Shown: piece by piece, positions 8,921-20,351 of the stretch
How the letters are laid out: each line of letters opens with the position of its first letter
Position numbering within the stretch: the first letter of the stretch is position 1
Source: Skeletonema tropicum
Lineage: Eukaryota > Bacillariophyta > Thalassiosirophyceae > Thalassiosirales > Thalassiosiraceae
Reading direction: 5' to 3'
Assembly (NCBI GenBank): GCA_037178625.1
Contig: CM074131.1
Coordinates: forward strand, 1,054,001-1,118,000
DNA length: 64,000 bases
The notes under the pieces: model-generated
Seen by the model: only the letters and a program-made list of their open reading frames with translations
The model's database searches: none
Told to the model about the DNA's origin: nothing
Translations under genes and position numbers: made by a program

Positions 8921-10585
8921 ATGAAGAAGTCAGGGTTACTATTACTATTGGCGTCATGCTGTAAATCATCCTTTGCGTTCCATCAAGTTTTGAGTTCCAA
9001 TCGCCTCCAGAATGTTCACATAAGTGGCAACAGAATACCACAGGCTGTAGTTCGGTACATGCAACCTTCCTCAAAAGAAAGCGATGACATTAAGGGCCGC
9101 TCACGTCGTCTTGGGCAGGTAGACTCATCTTATAAAACTAGCAGCAGTGATAAGAAGAGAGTCCCTAAGACAGAGCTGTTAGCAGCTACACTTGACAGTG
9201 TGGAGAATGTTGACAACACAGTAGGTTCACTATTGGGCCGGTTTGAAACTCCAACGGTAGGGCCGAACACCGTCGAAGCAGTAACCAAGGTATTATCAGC
9301 ATCACTACTAATCACTGGCAACACTGTTGGTTCATCTATGTTTGTGCTTCCTGAGGCTGTTGGTGGTGTTGGTTTGTTGAATGGATCTGCGCTCTTCATA
9401 GGTGAGAAGATGATTATCGCGCACCCTTTCATGTGTATTGGTAACGCCACAAAATATGTGCTCACTTCTTCATCTATCTTCTACGGCTTGTCCTTGTCAA
9501 TAGGTCTCTACTTATACAACCTCATCTCCGGCTTTTTGCTGGCGGATGTGGCGATCAAACTACACGAGTCATCCGAATGTGAAGTCCCTTCGTCATTCAA
9601 AGACTTTGCCGATGCAGCCATGAAATCAGATGCAGCTGGTAATGCGATTGGAGCAGCATCTCTATTGATCAATAGTTGCTTTTTGGCATTTGGAATCTCT
9701 CATGCGGGACATTTGGTGGCAAATACTCTACCTGGTTTTGGCTTGGAACCTACCACGGTAGCGGCTGGCTTTGCCACCATCCTCGCAATAGCATCTTTTA
9801 CACAGACCAACCATGGCCTCGAGAAGATTGCAAATGCAGCTGTACTTGTATTATTTTCAAGTTTTGCTAGTTTGTTATTGCCGAGTTTGGCAAATGTTTC
9901 TGATCCTATGGGTACATTATTCGCTCCAGGAACAAATCCGGAAGGGTTTGGACCTGCTGCAGCAGCAGCGATTCCATTAATCCTTTCGAGTCTCACATAC
10001 CAGAACATCGTGCCGAGCATAACGAAGCTATTGGATTTTGACCGAACAAAATCATCTGTGGCTATTGCTCTTGGATCATTTCTTCCAGTTGCAGTGTACA
10101 TAGCTTGGTGCTTTGCTGCACTTGGAGGAGGACTAGATAACTCGGCAACAAGTGGGGCTGGTGGTGCTGCCCTGACGGCATTTTCAGCTTCAGCGTTGAT
10201 TGGCTCGTGTGTCGCGTGTATCATGTCACTGGCAGAAGAATACGAATCCATCATATCGAGTGCATTCTCAAGCGACCAATACTGTTCCGTCAAGGACAAA
10301 TTCTCAGTACCAGCAGTAACGTTGGCAGTAGCGCCACCAGCTGCCGTAGTGCTTGCAACCGGATGCTCCGATCTAACGTGTGCATTGCACTTTTGCGGAG
10401 CTTTCGTGACACCATTCTTATACGGTCTGTTGCCCATCATGCTATTCCAAACGATATCAAATAAAGACGGTAACATCGACATGGCCTCGTCTCCGAGTTT
10501 CAAGAGTACAATACTTGCTAGCGGAGCAGTTGGTTTCATTGGACAAGAAATCATTCACGACATATCTCAAATTATTATTGCTTAA
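8921..10585 (+). CDS. Aromatic amino-acid (Tyr/Trp) permease, plastid-type presequence
   Basis: Membrane protein of the hydroxy/aromatic amino-acid permease family (PF03222-like). The first helix has the TGNTVGSSMFVLPEA motif, comparable to the G-(T/N)-x-(V/I)-G-x-x-M-x-x-(L/M)-P signature of TyrP-type proteins and plant plastid 'tyrosine-specific transport' homologues. About ten further hydrophobic segments follow. The N-terminus is a signal peptide ending S-F-A-F-H, the diatom plastid 'ASAFAP-like' junction, then a polar transit-like stretch to about residue 120. A 102-nt segment at 9402-9503 has perfect splice borders and a length divisible by three. Removing it fuses SALFIG to LYLYNLISG and gives a normal second helix, leaving 520 aa. 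The inferred role is amino-acid transport across a plastid envelope membrane; the substrate is not proven. Confidence 0.8.
   Translation: MKKSGLLLLLASCCKSSFAFHQVLSSNRLQNVHISGNRIPQAVVRYMQPSSKESDDIKGRSRRLGQVDSSYKTSSSDKKRVPKTELLAATLDSVENVDNTVGSLLGRFETPTVGPNTVEAVTKVLSASLLITGNTVGSSMFVLPEAVGGVGLLNGSALFIGEKMIIAHPFMCIGNATKYVLTSSSIFYGLSLSIGLYLYNLISGFLLADVAIKLHESSECEVPSSFKDFADAAMKSDAAGNAIGAASLLINSCFLAFGISHAGHLVANTLPGFGLEPTTVAAGFATILAIASFTQTNHGLEKIANAAVLVLFSSFASLLLPSLANVSDPMGTLFAPGTNPEGFGPAAAAAIPLILSSLTYQNIVPSITKLLDFDRTKSSVAIALGSFLPVAVYIAWCFAALGGGLDNSATSGAGGAALTAFSASALIGSCVACIMSLAEEYESIISSAFSSDQYCSVKDKFSVPAVTLAVAPPAAVVLATGCSDLTCALHFCGAFVTPFLYGLLPIMLFQTISNKDGNIDMASSPSFKSTILASGAVGFIGQEIIHDISQIIIA
9402..9503 (+). 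other. Probable in-frame intron in the permease gene
   Basis: 102 nt, donor GTGAGA, acceptor TCAATAG, 34 codons with no stop, so it is invisible to ORF finding. Splicing (G|GT) restores a compact membrane helix. Retention would instead insert 34 residues. Confidence 0.7.
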
Positions 10586-11701
10586 ATTTTGACGAAGAAA
10601 CGAGTATGCTAATTGCGCAATAAGCTAATAAATGTACAAAGTATCGAGTGTAGTCTCTGTTCTTGGTAATGAATTTCTAATCACATCTTAAGCAGCGATT
10701 GTCTTGACATGCCAACTTCATGCAGTGAATTTAAAGTTCTTTTAACAACTCTTGCTTCATCAATTCCACTTCAATTTCACTTACTGCGTTGCTTTATCGT
10801 TACCTCTTGAAATAAAACCTCGGCGGCATTCTCCTTCTCAAGAGCATTGAACTGATGAACTGACATCTGAACTAAAACCGAGGCTACTTCCACTCAAAAA
10901 ATGTAGTAGTAGGATTGTCGGATGATCGTCGTCAACATCTGGAGTACGAAATATAGCAGCATTATTTTGCCCGTCAAAATTCTGTGTCGACATCAGCTGC
11001 GACGTACGTCATCTGGATACACGCGCTCATGAGGCCCTATCATTACATACAAAACCTCGAGATTTTTGCCACTACGTTGTCAATACTTCGTCATCTCCGA
11101 CTGTTGTGTTCACCTCCGTTCCTTCTGAATTGCCATCTTCTTACAGCTTTGCGCCTACAACATAAAACCCGCTTATCTTATGTAGGAGTCATTATTACCG
11201 CTACCCAACACACTACTGTCACCGCTCTTCGGTATGGTACCCTCTGTGGTGGCAACCTATGGCAACCAAGATACTGCTCAGTAAGTGTGAGGTGGTTCGC
11301 TTGTTCCCTTGTTGAGGTGTTGTGCAGCATACATTAATAAAAGCAACGCAGCTGTAAGATACTTATCGTAGATATGATGTGTTGCACAGCGTGTTCAATT
11401 TCTCTGCGTCGATGAGGTCGGCAGCAAGTCCTGTTTTGATAGCTTCGTGAGAGATCTCAAATATTTTGACTAATGAAAACTGAATGACTTGCTTTCAACA
11501 ATTATGTAGAATCAAAGACGAAGCTTCGATCTATCCACCTCACATGCTTTTGTGACTGTCCAAGCAACACATCATGCAATGCAGCCACAAACACGTCGTG
11601 TCAACTTTGTTTGAAAAGCATTCCGATGTCCTTCACCTACCTCTCATAAAATCGATTCACTAATCATTACAACATCTCTCTACAACGCAACAACAATCAA
11701 A
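10586..11701. promoter_or_regulatory. Permease 3' end, array left edge and FCP1 upstream region
   Basis: An AATAAA at about 10628 could end the permease mRNA. From about 10655 the sequence matches the 3' coding end of the CC gene (35640-35710) and then jumps to the CC central piece at about 10732: this is the left border of array 1. About 11000-11100 matches a fragment whose longer form lies at 33640-33790. The last ~300 bp before the FCP ATG are conserved in every unit and should be the FCP promoter. They include the palindrome CGAAGCTTCG, and a CAACAACAATCAAAATG start context. Confidence 0.6.
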
Positions 11702-12334
11702 ATGATGAAGCTTGCTCTTATTTCCACCCTTGCCGGCTCTGCCGCTGCCTTCGCCCCTGCTCAAACCGGCGCTCGCTCCACCAGCCTCAATGCATTCACC
11801 GCCGCCGATCTTCCCGGTGCTATCGCTCCCATGGGCTTCTTCGATCCTCTTGGATTTGCTGAGAAGGCTGACGAGGCCACCCTCAAGCGTTACCGTGAGG
11901 CCGAGATCACCCACGGACGTGTTGCCATGCTTGCCGTTGTTGGATTCTTCGTCGGCGAAGCTGTTGAGGGATCATCCTTCCTCTTCGATGCATCCATCTC
12001 TGGCCCTGCCATCTCTCACCCAGGTCAGGTTCCCGGAGGCTGGGATGCCCTCATCATTGCCGGAATCGGCTTCGCTGAGCTGCAGCGTGCCAAGACTGGC
12101 TGGGTTGACCCCGCCGATGTGAAGTTCGACCAGGCAGGTGCATTGAACTCTGACTACTACCCTGGTGATATTGGATTTGATCCCCTTGGCTTGAAGCCCG
12201 AGGATCCTGAGGAGCTTAATGTTTTGATTACCAAGGAGCTTCAGAATGGACGTCTTGCCATGCTTGCGGCTGCAGGTTTCTTGGCCCAAGAGGCAGTTGA
12301 TGGCAAGGGCATTATTGAGCACTTCTCCTCATAA
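11702..12334 (+). CDS. FCP: FCP copy 1: fucoxanthin chlorophyll a/c-binding protein
   Basis: Light-harvesting antenna protein of the plastid thylakoid, 210 aa, intronless. Residues 1-16 are a signal peptide ending A-A-A before F17-A-P, the diatom plastid import junction, then a short transit part to about residue 32. Helix 1 carries the LHC motif E-I-T-H-G-R-V-A-M-L (68-77). A middle helix spans about 114-130. Helix 3 carries E-L-Q-N-G-R-L-A-M-L (179-188). The Glu/Arg pairs of helices 1 and 3 are the expected inter-helix salt bridges and chlorophyll ligands. The D-x-G-F-D-P-L-G-L motif at about 156-164 is typical of FCPs. This copy has M2, T9 and S13 in the signal peptide. Codon use is strongly biased toward C-ending codons, as in highly expressed genes. 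Confidence 0.95.
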   Translation: MMKLALISTLAGSAAAFAPAQTGARSTSLNAFTAADLPGAIAPMGFFDPLGFAEKADEATLKRYREAEITHGRVAMLAVVGFFVGEAVEGSSFLFDASISGPAISHPGQVPGGWDALIIAGIGFAELQRAKTGWVDPADVKFDQAGALNSDYYPGDIGFDPLGLKPEDPEELNVLITKELQNGRLAMLAAAGFLAQEAVDGKGIIEHFSS

Positions 12335-12716
12335 GAAGATAAATTACCACACACGACAACAAAATGATCCACAACACCACCAAATTTTTGAAAATTATAG
12401 ATGCTGGAATGGCATGGCGTTATTCCATTGTAAATAGAATAGAATAGAATAGAGATAGAGTATAAGCTAGAAAATCGCACTGAAACTATGACACCAAGCT
12501 GACAAACATTCTCATCGAAATATTACTTATCTATTCTTTCTACTCGCATGGATGAGCTCAAATCGTGTCAGCTGCTTTACTCACAAGAAGTAGCATGATC
12601 CACTCAGACTCAGACAGGGATCTACTCATCCAAGTGTATATAATACTCAATTCATGTCATGGCTTGTTGTGAAGTAACGAGTGAATCATTAATATGGTTA
12701 AATGCGAAGGAGTCGT

Positions 12717-13409
12717 GGTGACGTGCATTGGTACTTTAGTTTGTGTCTGGTTGTAGATCAGTAATCGTCTTTTGGTAAGGGCAGCTCATAGCAAGCGTAG
12801 ACAATCTTTCGAGTTGAAGCCCTCGCTCTCTCATCATCTTTAATTCTTGTTCCTGTTTAGCAATCAGCTTCCGTTCACGTTGTTCCTCCCGGAATGTTGA
12901 CCTCTTTTTATTGAAGCTTATTTTTCGTTGCTTTATCATTTCCTCTTGGAGCAGGACCTCGGCATTCTCCTTGCTTCTAATGATCTTGAAACGTTCTAAA
13001 CGATGCTTTGCGAGTACTTGCATAGTTTCCAAACGCCTTTGTACGCCAACAACCTTTTCATCTGTATCTTTGCACTTGAGACTGGAGGATTCTTGTTGAT
13101 TTTGCGTTAGCTGCTGCTGCTGCTGCTGCAGTCGTGATAATTTCAATTGAGCATGTAACTCTTGCTGCTTGGCTTCACTCTTTACTTTGTTTGCACTACA
13201 TACGTTGTGATCTCTCAACGATACGTTTCCGTAGGTCTTCAACTCTATCAATCCCCTCCGCGTTTTGTCCCGCTTGTGTGTGGCAGCTTAAAGTTCTTTT
13301 AACAACTCTTGCTTCATCAATTCCACTTCAATTTCACTTACTGCGTTGCTTTATCGTTACCTCTTGAAATAAAACCTCGGCGGCATTCTCCTTCTCAAGA
13401 GCATTGAAC
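12717..13409 (-). pseudogene. CC fragment, unit 1
   Basis: Rearranged piece of the coiled-coil gene at 35608-37002. It matches the parent's C-terminal half, but the parent's last ~65 codons are missing (stop just after ITDLQPD). A 4-nt insertion near 13200 and an ~18-nt deletion near 13258 break the frame. A second CC segment is fused backward at about 13340-13409. It keeps the LIAKQEQE segment that units 2-7 lost. No plausible start codon belongs to it. The CTG tract (13111-13128) encodes six Gln in the ancestral frame. Confidence 0.8.
13111..13128. repeat. CTG/CAG tract, unit 1 (6 repeats)
   Basis: (CTG)6 on the plus strand. Equivalent tracts are: unit 2 15653-15670 (6), unit 3 18189-18209 (7), unit 4 20729-20752 (8), unit 5 23276-23302 (9), unit 6 25822-25842 (7), unit 7 28360-28395 (12), unit 8 30936-30950 (5). 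The complete CC gene has only CAG-CAA-CAG here. Confidence 0.95.
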
Positions 13410-14265
13410 TGATGAACTGACATCTGAACTAAAACCTAAGCTACTTCCACTCAAAAAATGTAGTAGTAGGATTGTCGGATGATCGTCGTCAACATCTGGA
13501 GTACGAAATATAGCAGCATTATTTTGCCCGTCAAAATTCTGTGTCGACATCAGCTGCGACGTACGTCATCTGGATACACGCGCTCATGAGGCCCTATCAT
13601 TACATACAAAACCTCGAGATTTTTGCCACTACGTTGTCAATACTTCGTCATCTCCGACTGTTGTGTTCACCTCCGTTCCTTCTGAATTGCCATCTTCTTA
13701 CAGCTTTGCGCCTACAACATAAAACCCGCTTATCTTATGTAGGAGTCATTATTACCGCTACCCAACACACTACTGTCACCGCTCTTCGGTATGGTACCCT
13801 CTGTGGTGGCAACCTATGGCAACCAAGATACTGCTCAGTAAGTGTGAGGTGGTTCGCTTGTTCCCTTGTTGAGGTGTTGTGCAGCATACATTAATAAAAG
13901 CAACGCAGCTGTAAGATACTTATCGTAGATATGATGTGTTGCATGTTGCACAGCGTGTTCAATTTCTCTGCGTCGATGAGGTCGGCAGCAAGTCCTGTTT
14001 TGATAGCTTCGTGAGAGATCTCAAATATTTTGACTAATGAAAACTGAATGACTTGCTTTCAACAATTATGTAGAATCAAAGACGAAGCTTCGATCTATCC
14101 ACCTCACATGCTTTTGTGACTGTCCAAGCAACACATCATGCAATGCAGCCACAAACACGTCGTGTCAACTTTGTTTGAAAAGCATTCCGATGTCCTTCAC
14201 CTACCTCTCATAAAATCGATTCACTAATCATTACAACATCTCTCTACAACGCAACAACAATCAAA

Positions 14266-14898
14266 ATGATGAAGCTTGCTCTTATTTCCACCCTTGCGGG
14301 CTATGCCGCTGCCTTCGCCCCTGCTCAAACCGGCGCTCGCTCCACCAGCCTCAATGCATTCACCGCCGCCGATCTTCCCGGTGCTATCGCTCCCATGGGC
14401 TTCTTCGATCCTCTTGGATTTGCTGAGAAGGCTGACGAGGCCACCCTCAAGCGTTACCGTGAGGCCGAGATCACCCACGGACGTGTTGCCATGCTTGCCG
14501 TTGTTGGATTCTTCGTCGGCGAAGCTGTTGAGGGATCATCCTTCCTCTTCGATGCATCCATCTCTGGCCCTGCCATCTCTCACCCAGGTCAGGTTCCCGG
14601 AGGCTGGGATGCCCTCATCATTGCCGGAATCGGCTTCGCTGAGCTGCAGCGTGCCAAGACTGGCTGGGTTGACCCCGCCGATGTGAAGTTCGACCAGGCA
14701 GGTGCATTGAACTCTGACTACTACCCTGGTGATATTGGATTTGATCCCCTTGGCTTGAAGCCCGAGGATCCTGAGGAGCTTAATGTTTTGATTACCAAGG
14801 AGCTTCAGAATGGACGTCTTGCCATGCTTGCGGCTGCAGGTTTCTTGGCCCAAGAGGCAGTTGATGGCAAGGGCATTATTGAGCACTTCTCCTCATAA
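14266..14898 (+). CDS. FCP: FCP copy 2
   Basis: Intact 210-aa copy, mature protein identical to copy 1. The signal peptide has Y13 instead of S13, caused by two nearby base changes (GCCGGCTCT to GCGGGCTAT). The upstream region has a small GCATGTT duplication near 13942. The start context ends CAACGCAACAACAATCAAA. Confidence 0.95.
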   Translation: MMKLALISTLAGYAAAFAPAQTGARSTSLNAFTAADLPGAIAPMGFFDPLGFAEKADEATLKRYREAEITHGRVAMLAVVGFFVGEAVEGSSFLFDASISGPAISHPGQVPGGWDALIIAGIGFAELQRAKTGWVDPADVKFDQAGALNSDYYPGDIGFDPLGLKPEDPEELNVLITKELQNGRLAMLAAAGFLAQEAVDGKGIIEHFSS

Positions 14899-15275
14899 GA
14901 AGATAAATTACCACACACGACAACAAAATGATCCACAACACCACCAAATTTTTGAAAATTATAGATGCTGGAATGGCATGGCGTTATTCCATTGTAAATA
15001 GAATAGAATAGAATAGAGATAGAGTATAAGCTAGAAAATCGCACTGAAACTATGACACCAAGCTGACAAACATTCTCATCGAAATATTACTTATCTATTC
15101 TTTCTACTCGCATGGATGAGCTCAAATCGTGTCAGCTGCTTTACTCACAAGAAGTAGCATGATCCACTCAGACTCAGACAGGGATCTACTCATCCAAGTG
15201 TATATAATACTCAATTCATGTCATGGCTTGTTGTGAAGTAACGAGTGAATCATTAATATGGTTAAATGCGAAGGA

Positions 15276-15950
15276 GTCGTGGTGACGTGCATTGGTACTT
15301 TAGTTTGTGTCTGGTTGTAGATCAGTAATCGTCTTTTGGTAAGGGCAGCTCATAGCAAGCGTAGACAATCTTTCGAGTTGAAGCCCTCGCTCTCTCATCA
15401 TCTTTAATTCTTCCGTTCACGTTGTTCCTCCCGGAATGTTGACCTCTTTTTATTGAAGCTTATTTTTCGTTGCTTTATCATTTCCTCTTGGAGCAGGACC
15501 TCGGCATTCTCCTTGCTTCTAATGATCTTGAAACGTTCTAAACGATGCTTTGCGAGTACTTGCATAGTTTCCAAACGCCTTTGTACGCCAACAACCTTTT
15601 CATCTGTATCTTTGCACTTGAGACTGGAGGATTCTTGTTGATTTTGCGTTAGCTGCTGCTGCTGCTGCTGCAGTCGTGATAATTTCAATTGAGCATGTAA
15701 CTCTTGCTGCTTGGCTTCACTCTTTACTTTGTTTGCACTACATACGTTGTGATCTCTCAACGATACGTTTCCGTAGGTCTTCAACTCTATCAATCCCCTC
15801 CGCGTTTTGTCCCGCTTGTGTGTGGCAGCTTAAAGTTCTTTTAACAACTCTTGCTTCATCAATTCCACTTCAATTTCACTTACTGCGTTGCTTTATCTTT
15901 ACCTCTTGAAATAAAACCTCGGCGGCATTCTCCTTCTCAAGAGCATTGAA
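15276..15950 (-). pseudogene. CC fragment, unit 2
   Basis: Same rearranged fragment as unit 1, but a 22-bp deletion near 15412 removes the LIAKQEQ segment and shifts the frame to an early stop. Six CAG repeats. Confidence 0.8.
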
Positions 15951-16801
15951 CTGATGAACTGACATCTGAACTAAAACCTAAGCTACTTCCACTCAAAAAT
16001 GTAGTAGTAGGATTGTCGGATGATCGTCGTCAACATCTGGAGTACGAAATATAGCAGCATTATTTTGCCCGTCAAAATTCTGTGTCGACATCAGCTGCGA
16101 CGTACGTCATCTGGATACACGCGCTCATGAGGCCCTATCATTACATACAAAACCTCGAGATTTTTGCCACTACGTTGTCAATACTTCGTCATCTCCGACT
16201 GTTGTGTTCACCTCCGTTCCTTCTGAATTGCCATCTTCTTACAGCTTTGCGCCTACAACATAAAACCCGCTTATCTTATGTAGGAGTCATTATTACCGCT
16301 ACCCAACACACTACTGTCACCGCTCTTCGGTATGGTACCCTCTGTGGTGGCAACCTATGGCAACCAAGATACTGCTCAGTAAGTGTGAGGTGGTTCGCTT
16401 GTTCCCTTGTTGAGGTGTTGTGCAGCATACATTAATAAAAGCAACGCAGCTGTAAGATACTTATCGTAGATATGATGTGTTGCACAGCGTGTTCAATTTC
16501 TCTGCGTCGATGAGGTCGGCAGCAAGTCCTGTTTTGATAGCTTCGTGAGAGATCTCTCAAATATTTTGACTAATGAAAACTGAATGACTTGCTTTCAACA
16601 ATTATGTAGAATCAAAGACGAAGCTTCGATCTATCCACCTCACATGCTTTTGTGACTGTCCAAGCAACACATCATGCAATGCAGCCACAAACACGTCGTG
16701 TCAACTTTGTTTGAAAAGCATTCCGATGTCCTTCACCTACCTCTCATAAAATCGATTCACTAATCATTACAACATCTCTCTACAACGCAACAACAATCAA
16801 A

Positions 16802-17434
16802 ATGATGAAGCTTGCTCTTATTTCCACCCTTGCGGGCTATGCCGCTGCCTTCGCCCCTGCTCAAACCGGCGCTCGCTCCACCAGCCTCAATGCATTCACC
16901 GCCGCCGATCTTCCCGGTGCTATCGCTCCCATGGGCTTCTTCGATCCTCTTGGATTTGCTGAGAAGGCTGACGAGGCCACCCTCAAGCGTTACCGTGAGG
17001 CCGAGATCACCCACGGACGTGTTGCCATGCTTGCCGTTGTTGGATTCTTCGTCGGCGAAGCTGTTGAGGGATCATCCTTCCTCTTCGATGCATCCATCTC
17101 TGGCCCTGCCATCTCTCACCCAGGTCAGGTTCCCGGAGGCTGGGATGCCCTCATCATTGCCGGAATCGGCTTCGCTGAGCTGCAGCGTGCCAAGACTGGC
17201 TGGGTTGACCCCGCCGATGTGAAGTTCGACCAGGCAGGTGCATTGAACTCTGACTACTACCCTGGTGATATTGGATTTGATCCCCTTGGCTTGAAGCCCG
17301 AGGATCCTGAGGAGCTTAATGTTTTGATTACCAAGGAGCTTCAGAATGGACGTCTTGCCATGCTTGCGGCTGCAGGTTTCTTGGCCCAAGAGGCAGTTGA
17401 TGGCAAGGGCATTATTGAGCACTTCTCCTCATAA
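16802..17434 (+). CDS. FCP: FCP copy 3
   Basis: Intact 210-aa copy with Y13; its coding sequence matches copy 2. Upstream it has an extra TC (GATCTCTCAAAT) near 16553 that no other unit shows. Confidence 0.95.
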   Translation: MMKLALISTLAGYAAAFAPAQTGARSTSLNAFTAADLPGAIAPMGFFDPLGFAEKADEATLKRYREAEITHGRVAMLAVVGFFVGEAVEGSSFLFDASISGPAISHPGQVPGGWDALIIAGIGFAELQRAKTGWVDPADVKFDQAGALNSDYYPGDIGFDPLGLKPEDPEELNVLITKELQNGRLAMLAAAGFLAQEAVDGKGIIEHFSS

Positions 17435-17811
17435 GAAGATAAATTACCACACACGACAACAAAATGATCCACAACACCACCAAATTTTTGAAAATTATAG
17501 ATGCTGGAATGGCATGGCGTTATTCCATTGTAAATAGAATAGAATAGAATAGAGATAGAGTATAAGCTAGAAAATCGCACTGAAACTATGACACCAAGCT
17601 GACAAACATTCTCATCGAAATATTACTTATCTATTCTTTCTACTCGCATGGATGAGCTCAAATCGTGTCAGCTGCTTTACTCACAAGAAGTAGCATGATC
17701 CACTCAGACTCAGACAGGGATCTACTCATCCAAGTGTATATAATACTCAATTCATGTCATGGCTTGTTGTGAAGTAACGAGTGAATCATTAATATGGTTA
17801 AATGCGAAGGA

Positions 17812-18490
17812 GTCGTGGTGACGTGCATTGGTACTTTAGTTTGTGTCTGGTTGTAGATCAGTAATCGTCTTTTGGTAAGGGCAGCTCATAGCAAGCGTAG
17901 ACAATCTTTCGAGTTGAAGCCCTCGCTCTCTCATCATCTTTAATTCTTCCGTTCACGTTGTTCCTCCCGGAATGTTGACCTCTTTTTATTGAAGCTTATT
18001 TTTCGTTGCTTTATCATTTCCTCTTGGAGCAGGACCTCGGCATTCTCCTTGCTTCTAATGATCTTGAAACGTTCTAAACGATGCTTTGCGAGTACTTGCA
18101 TAGTTTCCAAACGCCTTTGTACGCCAACAACCTTTTCATCTGTATCTTTGCACTTGAGACTGGAGGATTCTTGTTGATTTTGCGTTAGCTGCTGCTGCTG
18201 CTGCTGCTGCAGTCGTGATAATTTCAATTGAGCATGTAACTCTTGCTGCTTGGCTTCACTCTTTACTTTGTTTGCACTACATACGTTGTGATCTCTCAAC
18301 GATACGTTTCCGTAGGTCTTCAACTCTATCAATCCCCTCCGCGTTTTGTCCCGCTTGTGTGTGGCAGCTTAAAGTTCTTTTAACAACTCTTGCTTCATCA
18401 ATTCCACTTCAATTTCACTTACTGCGTTGCTTTATCTTTACCTCTTGAAATAAAACCTCGGCGGCATTCTCCTTCTCAAGAGCATTGAAC
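17812..18490 (-). pseudogene. CC fragment, unit 3
   Basis: Carries the 22-bp deletion of the inner units and seven CAG repeats; otherwise like unit 2. Confidence 0.8.
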
Positions 18491-19339
18491 TGATGAACTG
18501 ACATCTGAACTAAAACCTAAGCTACTTCCACTCAAAAAATGTAGTAGTAGGATTGTCGGATGATCGTCGTCAACATCTGGAGTACGAAATATAGCAGCAT
18601 TATTTTGCCCGTCAAAATTCTGTGTCGACATCAGCTGCGACGTACGTCATCTGGATACACGCGCTCATGAGGCCCTATCATTACATACAAAACCTCGAGA
18701 TTTTTGCCACTACGTTGTCAATACTTCGTCATCTCCGACTGTTGTGTTCACCTCCGTTCCTTCTGAATTGCCATCTTCTTACAGCTTTGCGCCTACAACA
18801 TAAAACCCGCTTATCTTATGTAGGAGTCATTATTACCGCTACCCAACACACTACTGTCACCGCTCTTCGGTATGGTACCCTCTGTGGTGGCAACCTATGG
18901 CAACCAAGATACTGCTCAGTAAGTGTGAGGTGGTTCGCTTGTTCCCTTGTTGAGGTGTTGTGCAGCATACATTAATAAAAGCAACGCAGCTGTAAGATAC
19001 TTATCGTAGATATGATGTGTTGCACAGCGTGTTCAATTTCTCTGCGTCGATGAGGTCGGCAGCAAGTCCTGTTTTGATAGCTTCGTGAGAGATCTCAAAT
19101 ATTTTGACTAATGAAAACTGAATGACTTGCTTTCAACAATTATGTAGAATCAAAGACGAAGCTTCGATCTATCCACCTCACATGCTTTTGTGACTGTCCA
19201 AGCAACACATCATGCAATGCAGCCACAAACACGTCGTGTCAACTTTGTTTGAAAAGCATTCCGATGTCCTTCACCTACCTCTCATAAAATCGATTCACTA
19301 ATCATTACAACATCTCTCTACAACACAACAACAATCAAA

Positions 19340-19973
19340 ATGATGAAGCTTGCTCTTATTTCCAGCCCTTGCCGGCTCTGCCGCTGCCTTCGCCCCTGCT
19401 CAAACCGGCGCTCGCTCCACCAGCCTCAATGCATTCACCGCCGCCGATCTTCCCGGTGCTATCGCTCCCATGGGCTTCTTCGATCCTCTTGGATTTGCTG
19501 AGAAGGCTGACGAGGCCACCCTCAAGCGTTACCGTGAGGCCGAGATCACCCACGGACGTGTTGCCATGCTTGCCGTTGTTGGATTCTTCGTCGGCGAAGC
19601 TGTTGAGGGATCATCATTCCTCTTCGATGCATCCATCTCTGGCCCTGCCATCTCTCACCCAGGTCAGGTTCCCGGAGGCTGGGATGCCCTCATCATTGCC
19701 GGAATCGGCTTCGCTGAGCTGCAGCGTGCCAAGACTGGCTGGGTTGACCCCGCCGATGTGAAGTTCGACCAGGCAGGTGCATTGAACTCTGACTACTACC
19801 CTGGTGATATTGGATTTGATCCCCTTGGCTTGAAGCCCGAGGATCCTGAGGAGCTTAATGTTTTGATTACCAAGGAGCTTCAGAATGGACGTCTTGCCAT
19901 GCTTGCGGCTGCAGGTTTCTTGGCCCAAGAGGCAGTTGATGGCAAGGGCATTATTGAGCACTTCTCCTCATAA
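19340..19973 (+). pseudogene. FCP: FCP copy 4, frameshifted in the signal peptide
   Basis: 634 nt from ATG to stop, one base longer than the intact copies. The extra A (TTTCCAGCCC against TTTCCGCCC in copies 7-9) lies at codons 8-9, so translation from the true ATG runs into stops. The rest of the frame is perfect, which points to a very recent break or a consensus error. A downstream frame reads through from a TTG, not an ATG. It shares the silent TCA codon at position 92 with copies 5 and 8. Confidence 0.85.
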
Positions 19974-20351
19974 GAAGATAAATTACCACACACGACAACA
20001 AAATGATCCACAACACCACCAAATTTTTGAAAATTATAGATGCTGGAATGGCATGGCGTTATTCCATTGTAAATAGAATAGAATAGAATAGAGATAGAGT
20101 ATAAGCTAGAAAATCGCACTGAAACTATGACACCAAGCTGACAAACATTCTCATCGAAATATTACTTATCTATTCTTTCTACTCGCATGGATGAGCTCAA
20201 ATCGTGTCAGCTGCTTTACTCACAAGAAGTAGCATGATCCACTCAGACTCAGACAGGGATCTACTCATCCAAGTGTATATAATACTCAATTCATAGTCAT
20301 GGCTTGTTGTGAAGTAACGAGTGAATCATTAATATGGTTAAATGCGAAGGA

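Noticed and set aside
10984..11337. 117-codon plus-strand frame repeated upstream of each FCP
   Set aside because: Starts at a non-ATG codon, lies in the promoter spacer and shows no domain. Repetition reflects unit duplication, not selection.
11972..12322. 116-codon antisense frame repeated opposite every FCP copy
   Set aside because: It mirrors the strongly biased FCP codons and is conserved only because the FCP units are; no independent coding signal.
19350..19973. Reading FCP copy 4 as a 207-codon gene
   Set aside because: It would start at TTG and lacks the normal signal peptide; the true ATG frame is broken by one inserted base.
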